64,000 nt of DNA, taken from NCBI RefSeq assembly GCF_003687725.1, contig NZ_RDOJ01000011.1, forward strand, positions 39,093 through 103,092. The letters run 5' to 3'. The DNA is from Faecalibacter macacae (GTDB lineage: Bacteria > Bacteroidota > Bacteroidia > Flavobacteriales > Weeksellaceae). Below are positions 54,631 through 63,980 of the stretch, piece by piece; position 1 is the first letter of the stretch; each line of letters begins with the position of its first letter. Position numbers and translations under genes: made by a program. The notes below the pieces were generated by a model. It was not told where the DNA came from, made no database searches, and worked only from the letters and a program-made list of their open reading frames with translations.

Positions 54631-54920
54631 CTTTAGGATTATTCTACTAAATATACGTTAATTTCTGATTATATCTTTTAAATTATATTAACAATTAATG
54701 ATTCTAAATAATCATTTCCCTTCTACTTTATAAAATATTAATAACACTAAAATAAAATTAGAATCAAATTTATAACCAAAATTAAATACACTTTTATTTA
54801 GTTTGATTTTAAAACAGATTTGAAATTACATTTTCACAAAATAGAATAAAATAGATTTTTATATTAGATTTCAATTACATACATTCATAAATAATAAAAC
54901 ACAAACAATTTACACTTAAC

Positions 54921-56822
54921 ATGAATTATAATAATTTTTATGACAATAGTATTCAAAACCCTATTGATTTTTGGAAAGAAGAAGCTAATAAATTAAAATG
55001 GTCCAAATACCCTAATGAAATCCTAAAACAAAATGAAAATGGTCATTATACTTGGTTTGTTGATGGAGAAATTAATTTAAGCCGACTTATTTTAGAAGAA
55101 AATATAAATGCTGGAAGAGGAAAACAGAATGCAATTTTATATGATTCTCCTGTTACCGGTATCAAACAAAAAATTACTTACAATGAATTGCATGATAAAG
55201 TTAGCAGATTTGCAGGCGGTTTAACTAAATTAGGTTTACAAAAAGGTGATGCTGCTATAATTTATATGCCAATGGTACCTGAAGCATTAATAGCTATGAT
55301 AGCTTGTGCAAGAATTGGTGTAATACATTCAGTTGTGTTTGGTGGATTTGCAGCTCCAGAATTAGCAATTAGAATAGATGATGCTCAACCAGATGTTATT
55401 ATTTCAGCTTCATATGGAATTGAAATTGACAAAAAAATCAATTATAAACCTCTTGTTGATGAAGCAGTAAAAAATACATTATACAAACCAAAACATCATA
55501 TTTATTTTGAACGAGAAGGTCATACTGATGATCTATCCGCAGAACATATTCATACTTTTGATGATATGTATAAGCATGAACCTATTGATGCAATAGAATT
55601 ACCAAGTACTCATCCTCTTTATATTTTATACACTTCAGGAACAACTTCAACACCAAAAGGTGTAGTTAGAGACACGGGAGGATATGCAACTGCATTAAAT
55701 GCAACCATGAAATATTTTTACGATGTACAACCTGGTGATACAATACTTACTGCAAGTGACATTGGTTGGGTAGTAGGACATTCTTATATTGTTTATGGAC
55801 CATTATTATACGGAGCAACTACCGTTTTGTATGAAGGAAAACCAATTAGAACTCCTGATGCCGGAGCGTTTTGGAGAATGGTTGAAGAATATAAAATTAA
55901 AAATATTTTTACTGCTCCAACTGCAATTAGAGCAATTAGAAAAGAAGATCCTAACGGAGATTTATTCAAAAAATATGATACATCAAGTCTAAAAAAACTA
56001 TTTGTAGCTGGTGAAAGATGTGATACTTCAACTTACTATTGGTTAAAAGATATAACTCAAAAACCTGTAATTGACCATTGGTGGCAAACAGAAAGTGGTT
56101 GGCCAATGCTTGGTATTTGTAATGGTTTAGAAGAAAAAATTCCAGAACCTGGTTCTGCCGGCTTACCTGTATTTGGTTATGATATAAAAGTTATTAATGA
56201 AGAAGGTGAAGAACAAAATGCTAATATTGAAGGGTCAATCGTAATTAAGTTACCGCTACCTCCTGGTTTTATGAGTAGTTTATGGAGAAACGAACATCGT
56301 TTTATTAAAGCTTATTTTCAACAATATTCTGGTTATTATTTAACCGGAGATGGTGGTTATAAAGACGAAAATGGATTTGTTTTTATTACAGGTCGTACCG
56401 ATGATATTATCAATGTAGCTGGACATCGATTAAGTACAGCAACAATGGAAGAATTGGTTTCTTCGCATCCAGATGTAACCGAATGTGCGGTAATAGGTAT
56501 AAAAGATGAATTAAAAGGTCAAATTCCAATTGGATTAATCGTAACAAAAACTGATACTTCAAAATCCGAAGAAGAAATAGAAAAAGATTTAGCTCAATTA
56601 ATTCGAAATGAAATTGGTGCTATCGCTTGTTTTAAAACAGCTATTCAAGTTCAACGATTACCAAAAACAAGAAGTGGAAAAATTCTTAGAAAGACATTAG
56701 CTCAAATTCCTGATGGAGTTTCATTAACTATTCCATCAACAATTGATGATCCAACAATTTTAGAAGAAATAATACACGAATTTTCTAGAAGAAAAATTGG
56801 TGTAGCATTCGAGACAGTATAG
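54921..56822 (+). CDS. prpE: Propionyl-CoA synthetase (acyl-CoA synthetase, PrpE/ACSS3 type)
   Basis: 633 residues. Activates propionate (and likely acetate) to the CoA ester through an acyl-AMP. Adenylate-forming core: P-loop-like YTSGTTSTPKGVVRDTGGYA, SDIGWVVGHSYIVYGPLL, TAPTAIRAIRKEDP, WWQTESGWP, GRTDDIINVAGHRL and the catalytic Lys of KTRSGKILRK near the end. The RDTGGYA and YEGKP segments separate PrpE/ACSS3 from acetyl-CoA synthetase Acs. No propionate-catabolism operon is nearby. Single-gene unit. Confidence 0.9.
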   Translation: MNYNNFYDNSIQNPIDFWKEEANKLKWSKYPNEILKQNENGHYTWFVDGEINLSRLILEENINAGRGKQNAILYDSPVTGIKQKITYNELHDKVSRFAGGLTKLGLQKGDAAIIYMPMVPEALIAMIACARIGVIHSVVFGGFAAPELAIRIDDAQPDVIISASYGIEIDKKINYKPLVDEAVKNTLYKPKHHIYFEREGHTDDLSAEHIHTFDDMYKHEPIDAIELPSTHPLYILYTSGTTSTPKGVVRDTGGYATALNATMKYFYDVQPGDTILTASDIGWVVGHSYIVYGPLLYGATTVLYEGKPIRTPDAGAFWRMVEEYKIKNIFTAPTAIRAIRKEDPNGDLFKKYDTSSLKKLFVAGERCDTSTYYWLKDITQKPVIDHWWQTESGWPMLGICNGLEEKIPEPGSAGLPVFGYDIKVINEEGEEQNANIEGSIVIKLPLPPGFMSSLWRNEHRFIKAYFQQYSGYYLTGDGGYKDENGFVFITGRTDDIINVAGHRLSTATMEELVSSHPDVTECAVIGIKDELKGQIPIGLIVTKTDTSKSEEEIEKDLAQLIRNEIGAIACFKTAIQVQRLPKTRSGKILRKTLAQIPDGVSLTIPSTIDDPTILEEIIHEFSRRKIGVAFETV

Positions 56823-56852
56823 TAAAAGGAGAACTTTCGTTCTCCTTTTACT
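56821..56852 (+). terminator. Terminator after prpE
   Basis: A 14-bp stem, AGTAAAAGGAGAAC pairing with GTTCTCCTTTTACT, with a TTTC loop and T-rich tail. It also overlaps the stop codon of the convergent ankyrin gene by 2 bases, so it can act in both directions. Confidence 0.85.
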
Positions 56853-57363
56853 ATTTTAAAAGATTTAAAATCTCATTATTTTCCTGTAAAATCGCATGAT
56901 CTTTTGCTGTTTTACCATTATTATCTTTAATTGATAAATCAACACCTTTTTCAATTAATAATTTAGCAATATCATTACGACCGAATGTAACTGCAAAAAT
57001 TAATGATGATGCATTATTAAAGTTAACTTGATTTACATCAGCTTTATATTCAATTAATAAAGAAGCTAATTCTGTATACCCTTTAAACGCTGCGCCCATC
57101 AAAGCATTATTCCCTGATTTATCTTGCGCATTTGGGTTTGCTCCTTTTTCTAATAATAATTTAGCTGCTTCTTTATTATTACTATATACAGCTAAAATTA
57201 ATGGTGTAAATCCACGTTCATTAGCTTTATTAATATCTGCTCCTCCACTAATTAATTGCTCTATTTCAGCAACGTTATTTCCTCTTGATGCAGCATATAA
57301 ATCCTGTGCCATTACTACATTTTTAGCAAAAACTAAGGCTAATGTTAAGATAAACTTTTTCAT
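56851..57363 (-). CDS. Exported ankyrin-repeat protein, catalase partner
   Basis: 170 residues. Signal peptide (ILTLALVFAKNVVMAQ), then about four to five ankyrin repeats covering the rest (units such as ANERGFTPLILAVYSNNKEAAKLL, KSGNNALMGAAFKGYTELASLL and NNASSLIFAVTFGRNDIAKLL). It lies 72 bases downstream of the exported catalase on the same strand with no terminator between. Such ankyrin-catalase pairs are known in Pseudomonas (ankB-katB), where the ankyrin protein supports catalase activity, probably with heme or assembly in the periplasm. The same role is inferred here. Confidence 0.88.
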   Translation of the reverse strand: MKKFILTLALVFAKNVVMAQDLYAASRGNNVAEIEQLISGGADINKANERGFTPLILAVYSNNKEAAKLLLEKGANPNAQDKSGNNALMGAAFKGYTELASLLIEYKADVNQVNFNNASSLIFAVTFGRNDIAKLLIEKGVDLSIKDNNGKTAKDHAILQENNEILNLLK

Positions 57364-57435
57364 AATTGATTGTTTATTTTGAAAGTCATGGAGCCGAACT
57401 CAATCGACTCCAATCTATATATAATATTTTAAATA

Positions 57436-58959
57436 TTATTTTGGTAAGTATTGCTTAACATCGTTCATAGAAGTATTTGTAGCCTTCATTAAACGTGTTC
57501 CGTACTCTGTATTTGCTTGGTAGAAGTGAGCAATCATTTTGTGAACGATTACTTTATTCTTAACTGCATTTAAAGCTCCAGATAAATTTTTAATTAAATT
57601 TTCTTGATCTTTCTTAGAGAATGATTTGTATAAATCACCAGCTTGAGCAAAGTTATTTTCTTTGTCAATTTTTCCTTGAACTGTAGTAGTTCCAGCTGGG
57701 AAAACTGATTTAGAATATTTGAATTTTGCGTTATCTACAACTGCAGGTACATTTGTAGATGGTTGGTAATTAACATCTCCTTTTTGCTCACGGATAGACA
57801 TGTAACCATCTTGGTTGTAAGTCTTAACGTTATTTTTAGCAGCGTTCACAGGAATTTGTTGGAAGTTACCTGTTAAACGGTGACGTTGTGTATCAAAGTA
57901 AGAAAATAAACGACCTTGTAATAATTTATCTTCAGATGGCTCAATACCAGGAACTAATGTACCAGGAGAGAAAGCAGCCTGCTCTACTTGTTGGAAGTAG
58001 TTAGATGGATTCTCGTTTAAAGTCATTGTACCAACTTTAACCATTTTAGCGACAGATTCTGGCCAAACTTTAGTAACATCAACTGGGTTGAAGTCTAATT
58101 TGTCAAAATCTTCTCTTTTTAACATCTGAACGTATAAATCCCATTTTGGGAAGTTACCTTTCTCGATTTCGTTGTATAAATCTAATGTTGCGTGCTCAAT
58201 ATTAGTTGCTTGAATTTTAGAAGCCTCTTCAGCTGTTAAATTTCTTTCACCTTGAGCTGGTTTGAAGTGGTATTTTACATAAGTAACTTCTCCTTTAGCA
58301 TTAACCCATTTGTATGCATGTACACCATTACCTACCATTTCACGGTAGTTAGCTGGAGTTCCGTAATCTGAGAATAACCAAGTTAACATGTGAGTTGATT
58401 CTGGAATGTTTGAGAAGAAATCAAAAACACGATTAGGATCAGAAGCACCATTTGTTAATGGAGATGGTTTGAATGCGTGAACCATATCTGGGAATTTGAT
58501 AGCGTCACGGATGAAGAAAACTGGTAAGTTGTTACCAACTAAATCGTAGTTTCCTTGCTCAGTATAGAATTTTACTGCAAATCCACGAGGGTCACGGTAA
58601 GTTTCAGGAGAACCTGCTTGGTGTGTTACTGTTGAAAAACGTAAGAATAATGGAGTTTTTTTACCTGCTGTAGATAAGAAATCTGCCATTGTAACATCAG
58701 AAAAGTCTGCAGAAGCTACAAATTCTCCGAAAGCTCCAGCTCCACGAGCGTGTACAACACGTTCTGGAATACGCTCACGGTCAAACGCAGCTAATTTTTC
58801 AATTAAATGGATGTCTTCTAATAAAACTTGTCCATTGTTTCCAATTGTTTTTGAATTTTGGTTGTCTCCTACTGGCGTCCCAGTATTTGTAGTTAATTGT
58901 TGTGCGAATCCTATCGTAGATAAGAAAGCTAACCCTAAAACTAAACTTCTTTTGATCAT
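57436..58959 (-). CDS. katA: Exported clade-3-type heme catalase
   Basis: 507 residues from the ATG at 58959. Converts hydrogen peroxide to water and oxygen. Signal peptide (SLVLGLAFLSTIGFAQ), so it acts in the periplasm. Catalytic His in the RVVHARGAGAFGEF signature, the substrate-channel Asn in YDLVGNNLPVFFIRD, and the heme-ligand Tyr in RLFSYFDTQRHRL are all present. Small-subunit size. The in-frame ATG at 59001 is upstream of the likely transcription start and was not chosen. First gene of the katA-ankyrin operon. The symbol is by family; the clade is an estimate. Confidence 0.93.
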   Translation of the reverse strand: MIKRSLVLGLAFLSTIGFAQQLTTNTGTPVGDNQNSKTIGNNGQVLLEDIHLIEKLAAFDRERIPERVVHARGAGAFGEFVASADFSDVTMADFLSTAGKKTPLFLRFSTVTHQAGSPETYRDPRGFAVKFYTEQGNYDLVGNNLPVFFIRDAIKFPDMVHAFKPSPLTNGASDPNRVFDFFSNIPESTHMLTWLFSDYGTPANYREMVGNGVHAYKWVNAKGEVTYVKYHFKPAQGERNLTAEEASKIQATNIEHATLDLYNEIEKGNFPKWDLYVQMLKREDFDKLDFNPVDVTKVWPESVAKMVKVGTMTLNENPSNYFQQVEQAAFSPGTLVPGIEPSEDKLLQGRLFSYFDTQRHRLTGNFQQIPVNAAKNNVKTYNQDGYMSIREQKGDVNYQPSTNVPAVVDNAKFKYSKSVFPAGTTTVQGKIDKENNFAQAGDLYKSFSKKDQENLIKNLSGALNAVKNKVIVHKMIAHFYQANTEYGTRLMKATNTSMNDVKQYLPK

Positions 58960-58998
58960 TTTATATTTGTTTTGTTCTATTACTAAATTTTTACAGGA

Positions 58999-59006
58999 CA
59001 AAACTA
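58999..59006 (-). promoter_or_regulatory. -7 promoter box of katA
   Basis: TAGTTTTG on the minus strand matches TAnnTTTG, 39 bases upstream of the chosen ATG. The gap 59007-59175 beyond it shows nothing further that I can support. Confidence 0.45.
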
Positions 59007-59175
59007 CAAAGTGATCAATTATAAATAAAATCTATAAAATCTATGCTTTATAATTAATTTTTATAATAATTGAATTTAAAGGGTTTAGTGAGATAAAATG
59101 TCAATATTGTATATATCGATTTATCAATAAATTTAATCTATACTGCATAAACAGTGAGAAACAAAGTAAATATAC

Positions 59176-59214
59176 AAAAAAAAATAGCTTACAAACTTTG
59201 TTATGTAAGCTATT
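59176..59214 (-). terminator. Terminator after the 52-residue gene
   Basis: An 11-bp stem, AATAGCTTACA pairing with TGTAAGCTATT, 10-base loop, followed on the minus strand by a nine-base U run. A terminator here supports a real gene just upstream at 59243-59401. Confidence 0.85.
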
Positions 59215-59242
59215 CTACTTTAGATTTTTCATACTATAATTA

Positions 59243-59401
59243 TTAACGTGCTCTTTGAAATAAAAGATTAGGTTTTGAAGTTATAGAATGATTATTTGCT
59301 AATACCATCAAATTTTGGTGATGATTAAAAATCCATAAAGAATTTCCTTCAATATCTACACCTTGTAATGATTTTACATCAATTGTGTTGAAATACCTCA
59401 T
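59243..59401 (-). CDS. Small 52-residue protein of unknown function
   Basis: ATG at 59401 to TAA at 59243 on the minus strand, 52 residues, too short for most ORF cut-offs. Reads MRYFNTIDVKSLQGVDIEGN at the start, then an aromatic/His-rich part (WIFNHHQN) and a basic end (LFQRAR). It is soluble, with no signal peptide. Support: codon use like the neighbours, and a strong terminator 29 bases after the stop. No promoter box is clear. Function unknown. Confidence 0.55.
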   Translation of the reverse strand: MRYFNTIDVKSLQGVDIEGNSLWIFNHHQNLMVLANNHSITSKPNLLFQRAR

Positions 59402-59578
59402 AATTAAAATTTTTAAAATTAAACTTTTGTTAAAATAATCAAATTGTGTTAAAATTCAATAACAAGCTAAAGTTATGTTTTACAATCTTGCTGTATTAAA
59501 CGTTTGCTATATCTTAAATAATATATAACATTTATTATGCCAAAAAAATAACTATGTTTTATTTTTAACAAATTCTAA

Positions 59579-61684
59579 TTAAGAAATTTGACTCCAACCT
59601 ACTTTTTCTTTAAAATTATCTATAAAGAAATTACGCATATTTAAATGTTCAGGTAGCATTAAATTAGGATCATGTTTTAAAATATGTTCAACACAAGTTC
59701 TTGCTGCTTGTAATATCTTCTTATCTTTTGTAATGTCTGCGATTTTAAAATCTAACACACCACTTTGTTGAGTTCCCATCATATCGCCAGGACCACGAAG
59801 TTCTAAATCAATTTCTGCTAATTGAAAACCATCATTCGTTTCACACATTGCCTCTATCCTACGCTGACTTATTGGATTTAATTTACCTCCTACCATCAAA
59901 ATACAATACGATTGTTCAGCACCACGACCAACACGACCACGTAATTGATGTAACTGAGAAAGTCCAAAACGTTCAGAATTTTCAATAATCATAACTGAAG
60001 CATTAGGTACATTAACACCAACTTCTATAACTGTAGTTGCAACTAATATCTGAGTTTCACCACGTTTAAAACGCTGCATCTCAAATTCTTTATCCTTAGC
60101 TTTCTGTTTCCCGTGTACAATTCCAACAGCATATTGTGGCAATGGAAAATGTCGTGTAACAGATTCAAATCCATCCATTAAATCTTTTAAATCTAATTTT
60201 TCAGATTCCTCAATTAGTGGATAAACAACATAAACCTGACGACCTTTCTCGATTTCTTTTTTCATAAAATCGAACAATTGTAAACGATGCGCATCCGTTT
60301 TTGAAAGTGTTTTGATAGGTTTACGCCCTTGTGGCAATTCATCAATTATAGAAACATCTAAATCACCATACATCGTCATCGATAATGTACGAGGAATTGG
60401 CGTTGCTGTCATCACCAAAATATGTGGAGGAAGTTTCGCTTTACGCCAAAATTTAGCTCTTTGTGCAACTCCAAATCTGTGTTGTTCATCAATAATTGAT
60501 AAGCCTAAATTATGAAATTGAACGGTATCTTCTAATAAAGCATGCGTACCGATAATGATATGTAATTTTCCACTTAAAAGATTCTCTAATATTGGTTCTC
60601 GTTTCTTTTTTGTTACAGAGCCTGTTAAAAGAGCAACTTCAACATTCATTTCGCCCAACATTTCAACAATACTATTGTAATGTTGTTGAGCAAGAATCTC
60701 AGTCGGCGCAATCAAGGCCGCTTGGAAACCATTATCCAAAGCAATTAACATACTTAATAATGCCACCATAGTTTTTCCAGAACCAACATCACCTTGCAAC
60801 AAACGATTCATTTGTGCAGGATGTTTTAAATCTAATCGAATCTCTTTTATTACTCGTTTTTGAGCTCCAGTTAATTCAAATGGTAAATGATGATTATAAA
60901 ATGTATTAAAATAATCTCCGATAAGTTGAAATGGATTTGATTTATTCTTCGCTTTATTCTGAATTTTCTGCGAAAGCATACTCATGTTCAGAAAAAAGAA
61001 TTCTTCAAATTTTAATCGATTTTCTGCTTGTTTTAAGTCATCTAAATTTGGAGGAAAATGAATTGTTTTATACGCTTGTTCCCTCGACATCAATTTGAAA
61101 TGTTGAATTAAATTTTGAGGTATATTTTCTTCAATCTTAATATGTTCATCAAAAATTGCAGTAACCATTTTCTGAATAATTCGATTAGAAATCCCTTTCT
61201 TTTGAAGCTTTTCTGTACTCGAATATACAGGAAATAAACCTTGTGGAGCTTGTTTCGCATCTTCAATTGTTTCTATTTCTGGATGAACAATACTATAATT
61301 TCCATTAAATTCTTTCAGCTTACCGTAAACAACAATTTCCTTAAAAATATCATTTTGAAGTTTTTCACGTTGCCATTTCGTAATTTTGAACCAAGTTAAC
61401 TCTAAAGTTCCTGTTCCATCCTGAAATTTTGCAACTGTACGTTTTACTTTCCCTTGATTGATATCTTGAATAGAAACAATTTGACCTTTCAATTGAATTT
61501 CTGCAGCAGTAGATCTAATTTCGCGAATCGAATAATACTTTGAACGATCTACATATCGAAACGGAAAATGATTCAATAAATCTTCGTATCTAAATATACC
61601 TAATTCAGCCTGAAGAGTTTTAGCTCTTTCAGGACCACAACCTTTTACATATTCTATTGTTTTTTTCAGTGGATTACGATACAT
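59579..61684 (-). CDS. recG: ATP-dependent DNA helicase RecG
   Basis: 701 residues. Remodels stalled replication forks and Holliday junctions. The N-terminal wedge domain (about 1-230) includes an OB fold (LKGQIVSIQDINQGKVKRTVAKFQDGTGTLELTWF region). Superfamily 2 motor follows: Walker A LLQGDVGSGKTMVAL, motif II IIDEQHRFGVAQR, motif III MTATPIPRTL, and motif VI QLRGRVGRG. The C-terminal LRGPGDMMGTQQSG hairpin region is RecG-specific. Single-gene unit. Confidence 0.96.
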   Translation of the reverse strand: MYRNPLKKTIEYVKGCGPERAKTLQAELGIFRYEDLLNHFPFRYVDRSKYYSIREIRSTAAEIQLKGQIVSIQDINQGKVKRTVAKFQDGTGTLELTWFKITKWQREKLQNDIFKEIVVYGKLKEFNGNYSIVHPEIETIEDAKQAPQGLFPVYSSTEKLQKKGISNRIIQKMVTAIFDEHIKIEENIPQNLIQHFKLMSREQAYKTIHFPPNLDDLKQAENRLKFEEFFFLNMSMLSQKIQNKAKNKSNPFQLIGDYFNTFYNHHLPFELTGAQKRVIKEIRLDLKHPAQMNRLLQGDVGSGKTMVALLSMLIALDNGFQAALIAPTEILAQQHYNSIVEMLGEMNVEVALLTGSVTKKKREPILENLLSGKLHIIIGTHALLEDTVQFHNLGLSIIDEQHRFGVAQRAKFWRKAKLPPHILVMTATPIPRTLSMTMYGDLDVSIIDELPQGRKPIKTLSKTDAHRLQLFDFMKKEIEKGRQVYVVYPLIEESEKLDLKDLMDGFESVTRHFPLPQYAVGIVHGKQKAKDKEFEMQRFKRGETQILVATTVIEVGVNVPNASVMIIENSERFGLSQLHQLRGRVGRGAEQSYCILMVGGKLNPISQRRIEAMCETNDGFQLAEIDLELRGPGDMMGTQQSGVLDFKIADITKDKKILQAARTCVEHILKHDPNLMLPEHLNMRNFFIDNFKEKVGWSQIS

Positions 61685-61769
61685 TTCTACTGCTTTATGT
61701 TGCGAATTTAGTAATTTTTAGCGACAAGAAATGTCACGTTACATACAAATCAGAACCATAAATTTAAAC

Positions 61770-61777
61770 TATATTTG
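61770..61777 (+). promoter_or_regulatory. -7 promoter box of the thioredoxin-fold gene
   Basis: TATATTTG, a perfect TAnnTTTG match 18 bases before the ATG at 61796. It excludes the in-frame TTG at 61775 as start. Confidence 0.55.
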
Positions 61778-61795
61778 CTAAAAATAAGAAGAACA

Positions 61796-62392
61796 ATGAC
61801 TTTATTAGATTATATAAAGAATGGATATAGTTTTGAAGATTATCTAGAGAATATTGAAGATCAATTAGAAGAACAAATTGAATTAGATGATCCAAAAGAA
61901 TTAGTACCTTATTTCGCTATAAACTTAAAGCAAAGTAGAGAAATCAGAAAGAATTTTAGATACAATCCAGGAATGGAAAAAAAGGCAAAATCTTATGATG
62001 CTGATTTAAAATTCTTAATTATTTCTGAAGGTTGGTGTGAAGATGCATCACAAATTGTACCGATTGTAGACCGATTAGCTGAAACAATAGGTGTTGAATG
62101 TAAATTTGTTTTCCGCGATGAGAACATTGAATTAATGGAAGAATATAACACCAATGGTTCTCATTCTATTCCAATTGTAATTGGTGTAACGCCTGAAGGT
62201 GAAGAAGCATTCCGTTTTGGTCCTCGTCCAGCACAAGCTATGATTTATACCAATCGTTTCAAAAAAGATCCAGATAAATACTCAAGGGAAGATTTTGAGG
62301 AAGATTTAGATCGTTTTTACTTGGAAAATCATGGTCAAGATATTATTTCGGAAATTTTAGAATTAATTGAAGATTATACAAATTCATTATAA
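61796..62392 (+). CDS. Thioredoxin-fold family protein (Thioredoxin_9 type)
   Basis: 198 residues from the ATG at 61796. Thioredoxin fold in the middle (about 70-165): KFLIISEGWCEDASQIVPIVDRLAE has the redox Cys at the position usual for this group, but the second Cys of CxxC is replaced (WCEDAS). The cis-Pro loop is HSIPIVIG. Proteins of this type (PF14595) are cytoplasmic and of uncertain role, probably thiol handling through a single Cys. Followed by a terminator, single-gene unit. Confidence 0.82.
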   Translation: MTLLDYIKNGYSFEDYLENIEDQLEEQIELDDPKELVPYFAINLKQSREIRKNFRYNPGMEKKAKSYDADLKFLIISEGWCEDASQIVPIVDRLAETIGVECKFVFRDENIELMEEYNTNGSHSIPIVIGVTPEGEEAFRFGPRPAQAMIYTNRFKKDPDKYSREDFEEDLDRFYLENHGQDIISEILELIEDYTNSL

Positions 62393-62426
62393 AAAAAGAG
62401 AGGTTATTATAGCCTCTCTTTTTTTA
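62391..62426 (+). terminator. Terminator after the thioredoxin-fold gene
   Basis: An 8-bp stem, AAGAGAGG pairing with CCTCTCTT, 9-base loop, T run. Confidence 0.85.
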
Positions 62427-62581
62427 TTTCAATTACAAATACTTATAAACTTATAACTTGCTATAAACAATCTACTTTTAATTAAAAAAATAAAGTATAA
62501 TTTATAAAAATATTATATGATTATCAAATATAATATCAAGATTTAATTACTTATTTTTATAATAAACACCTTACTACATTA

Positions 62582-63286
62582 ATGAATAACTCTAATCCAA
62601 AAACTAAAGTCGAATGGGACTTTTGGTTTAAACATCCTAACAATATTGATGCTGAACCTGCAAAAAAACCAAAAATTAATCCTAGTTATTATTTTATTTT
62701 TAACTGTTTAACAAATGAAATTCTTTATACAAGTGATAGTTTTAAAGAAATATTAGGATACGGTAAAGAAGATTATACTTTCCTTGAAGTAATTGATTTT
62801 CTTCATCCTGAAGATTATAATTATGTAATGGAATGTGAAAGGAAAGCCATAGAATTTAACTTATCACTTTCTGAAAGAGAACAATTTAGGTTCGTAGTTA
62901 CCTACACATATAGGACAAGAATTTTAACTGGTCAATATATTCGTGTAAAACAAAGTTATCATGCCTTAGAAGTTAATGAAAACGGAAATATGACACGTGC
63001 GTTGGTTTTCCATGAATTACTTAACATCAACGAAAAAAAACCTGCGGATGATTTTAAAATTTTTGACCGTCAAACCAATAAATACGTTCAAACAGATAAC
63101 CGTTTCAATTTAACAAAAAGAGAAAGTGAAATTTATGATTTAGTTAAAGAAGGTTATACAAGTACTGAGATTTCTGATAAATTACATTTAAGTAAATATA
63201 CAGTTGATACACATCGCAAAAATATCTTATCTAAAACAAATTCACGCAATTTTATGACCTTGGTAAAGGATGAAATCATTTTATAA
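62582..63286 (+). CDS. PAS-LuxR transcriptional regulator
   Basis: 234 residues. The first half is a PAS-like sensor domain (about 30-155: YYFIFNCLTNEILYTSDSFKEI, ILGYGKEDYTFLEVIDFLHPEDY). The last 65 residues are a LuxR-type helix-turn-helix: FNLTKRESEIYDLVKEGYTSTEISDKL and LSKYTVDTHRKNIL. No response-regulator receiver domain and no membrane segment. So it is a one-component regulator that probably senses a small ligand or redox state through PAS. The target genes are unknown; the gene is followed by a promoter and a TlpA-like gene. Confidence 0.88.
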   Translation: MNNSNPKTKVEWDFWFKHPNNIDAEPAKKPKINPSYYFIFNCLTNEILYTSDSFKEILGYGKEDYTFLEVIDFLHPEDYNYVMECERKAIEFNLSLSEREQFRFVVTYTYRTRILTGQYIRVKQSYHALEVNENGNMTRALVFHELLNINEKKPADDFKIFDRQTNKYVQTDNRFNLTKRESEIYDLVKEGYTSTEISDKLHLSKYTVDTHRKNILSKTNSRNFMTLVKDEIIL

Positions 63287-63288
63287 AA

Positions 63289-63320
63289 TTTGTGCAATTT
63301 CATTTTTGTTATCATCTTTG
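63289..63320 (+). promoter_or_regulatory. Promoter of the TlpA-like gene
   Basis: TTTG (63289-63292), 20 bases, CATCTTTG (63313-63320): one mismatch in the -7 box, good spacing, just after the PAS-LuxR stop codon. Confidence 0.5.
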
Positions 63321-63352
63321 CTTTTAGAAAAAAGTTTTAAAGAATTTTATAC

Positions 63353-63916
63353 ATGAAATCAAATAAACAAATTCTTTTAGCTGTAGCAGTAATCATTGGT
63401 TTAATCGCTATTATGTTTACTCCTGTTGGAACAGCAATCAAGAATATGATGGAAGGAGATGATCATTTAGTTGCAGCAAGAGATGCAAATTTAAGTGAAA
63501 GTGATTATGATATTGACTTAGCTGGACATAACGGAGCTACAGATGCAAACTTATTAGATTTTAAAAAATCTGGTGAAGTAGTTTTTATAAATTTTTGGGG
63601 AAGCTGGTGTCCTCCATGTGTTGAGGAAATGCCAAGTATTCAAAAATTATATGAAGCAAAAGGACAAAAATTGAAATTTGTTTTAGTTACTATTCAAGAC
63701 AAGCCGAAAACATTCAATGCTTTTTTACAGAAAAACAACTATACAATGCCGGTTTACGAACCAACAAGTCCAATTTCTTTAAATATGTTGCCACACGTTT
63801 TTCCTACAACTTACATCTTAAATAAAAAAGGTGAAATTGTATTAAAAGAAACGAAAACTCGTGATTGGAATGATGCAGAAATCAATCAATTATTAGATAA
63901 ATTAATTGCTGAATAA
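63353..63916 (+). CDS. TlpA-like membrane-anchored thiol-disulfide oxidoreductase
   Basis: 187 residues. N-terminal membrane anchor (about 6-25), then a periplasmic thioredoxin-like domain with the CPPC active site (Cys86 and Cys89 in FWGSWCPPCVEEMPS) and the cis-Pro loop HVFPTTYILN. TlpA/ResA-type proteins keep cysteines reduced in the envelope, for example for cytochrome c maturation. Neighbours do not narrow the substrate. Its terminator appears to be interrupted by an insertion sequence (see 63920 on). Confidence 0.9.
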   Translation: MKSNKQILLAVAVIIGLIAIMFTPVGTAIKNMMEGDDHLVAARDANLSESDYDIDLAGHNGATDANLLDFKKSGEVVFINFWGSWCPPCVEEMPSIQKLYEAKGQKLKFVLVTIQDKPKTFNAFLQKNNYTMPVYEPTSPISLNMLPHVFPTTYILNKKGEIVLKETKTRDWNDAEINQLLDKLIAE

Positions 63917-63919
63917 AAT

Positions 63920-63935
63920 TAAAAAGCCACTCAAT
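63920..63935 (+). terminator. Left half of an interrupted terminator
   Basis: AAAAAGCCACTCAATT is the rising arm and loop of a hairpin of the kind used elsewhere here (compare the AGCCACTC/GAGTGGCT terminator at 35556). The falling arm GAGTGGCTTTTT is not found; the insertion sequence begins instead. The missing arm is expected beyond the right window edge. Confidence 0.4.
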
Positions 63936-63942
63936 TGTACAC

Positions 63943-63980
63943 TGCCCCCAAAAAGTTAGACACTTTTGGGGGCATTTTTT
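63943..63980 (+). terminator. Hairpin just inside the insertion-sequence end
   Basis: TGCCCCCAAAA (63943-63953) pairs with TTTTGGGGGCA (63964-63974), 10-base loop, then a T run to 63980. It would stop transcription coming from the TlpA-like gene, so the transposase is protected from outside promoters, as in several IS families. Confidence 0.6.
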
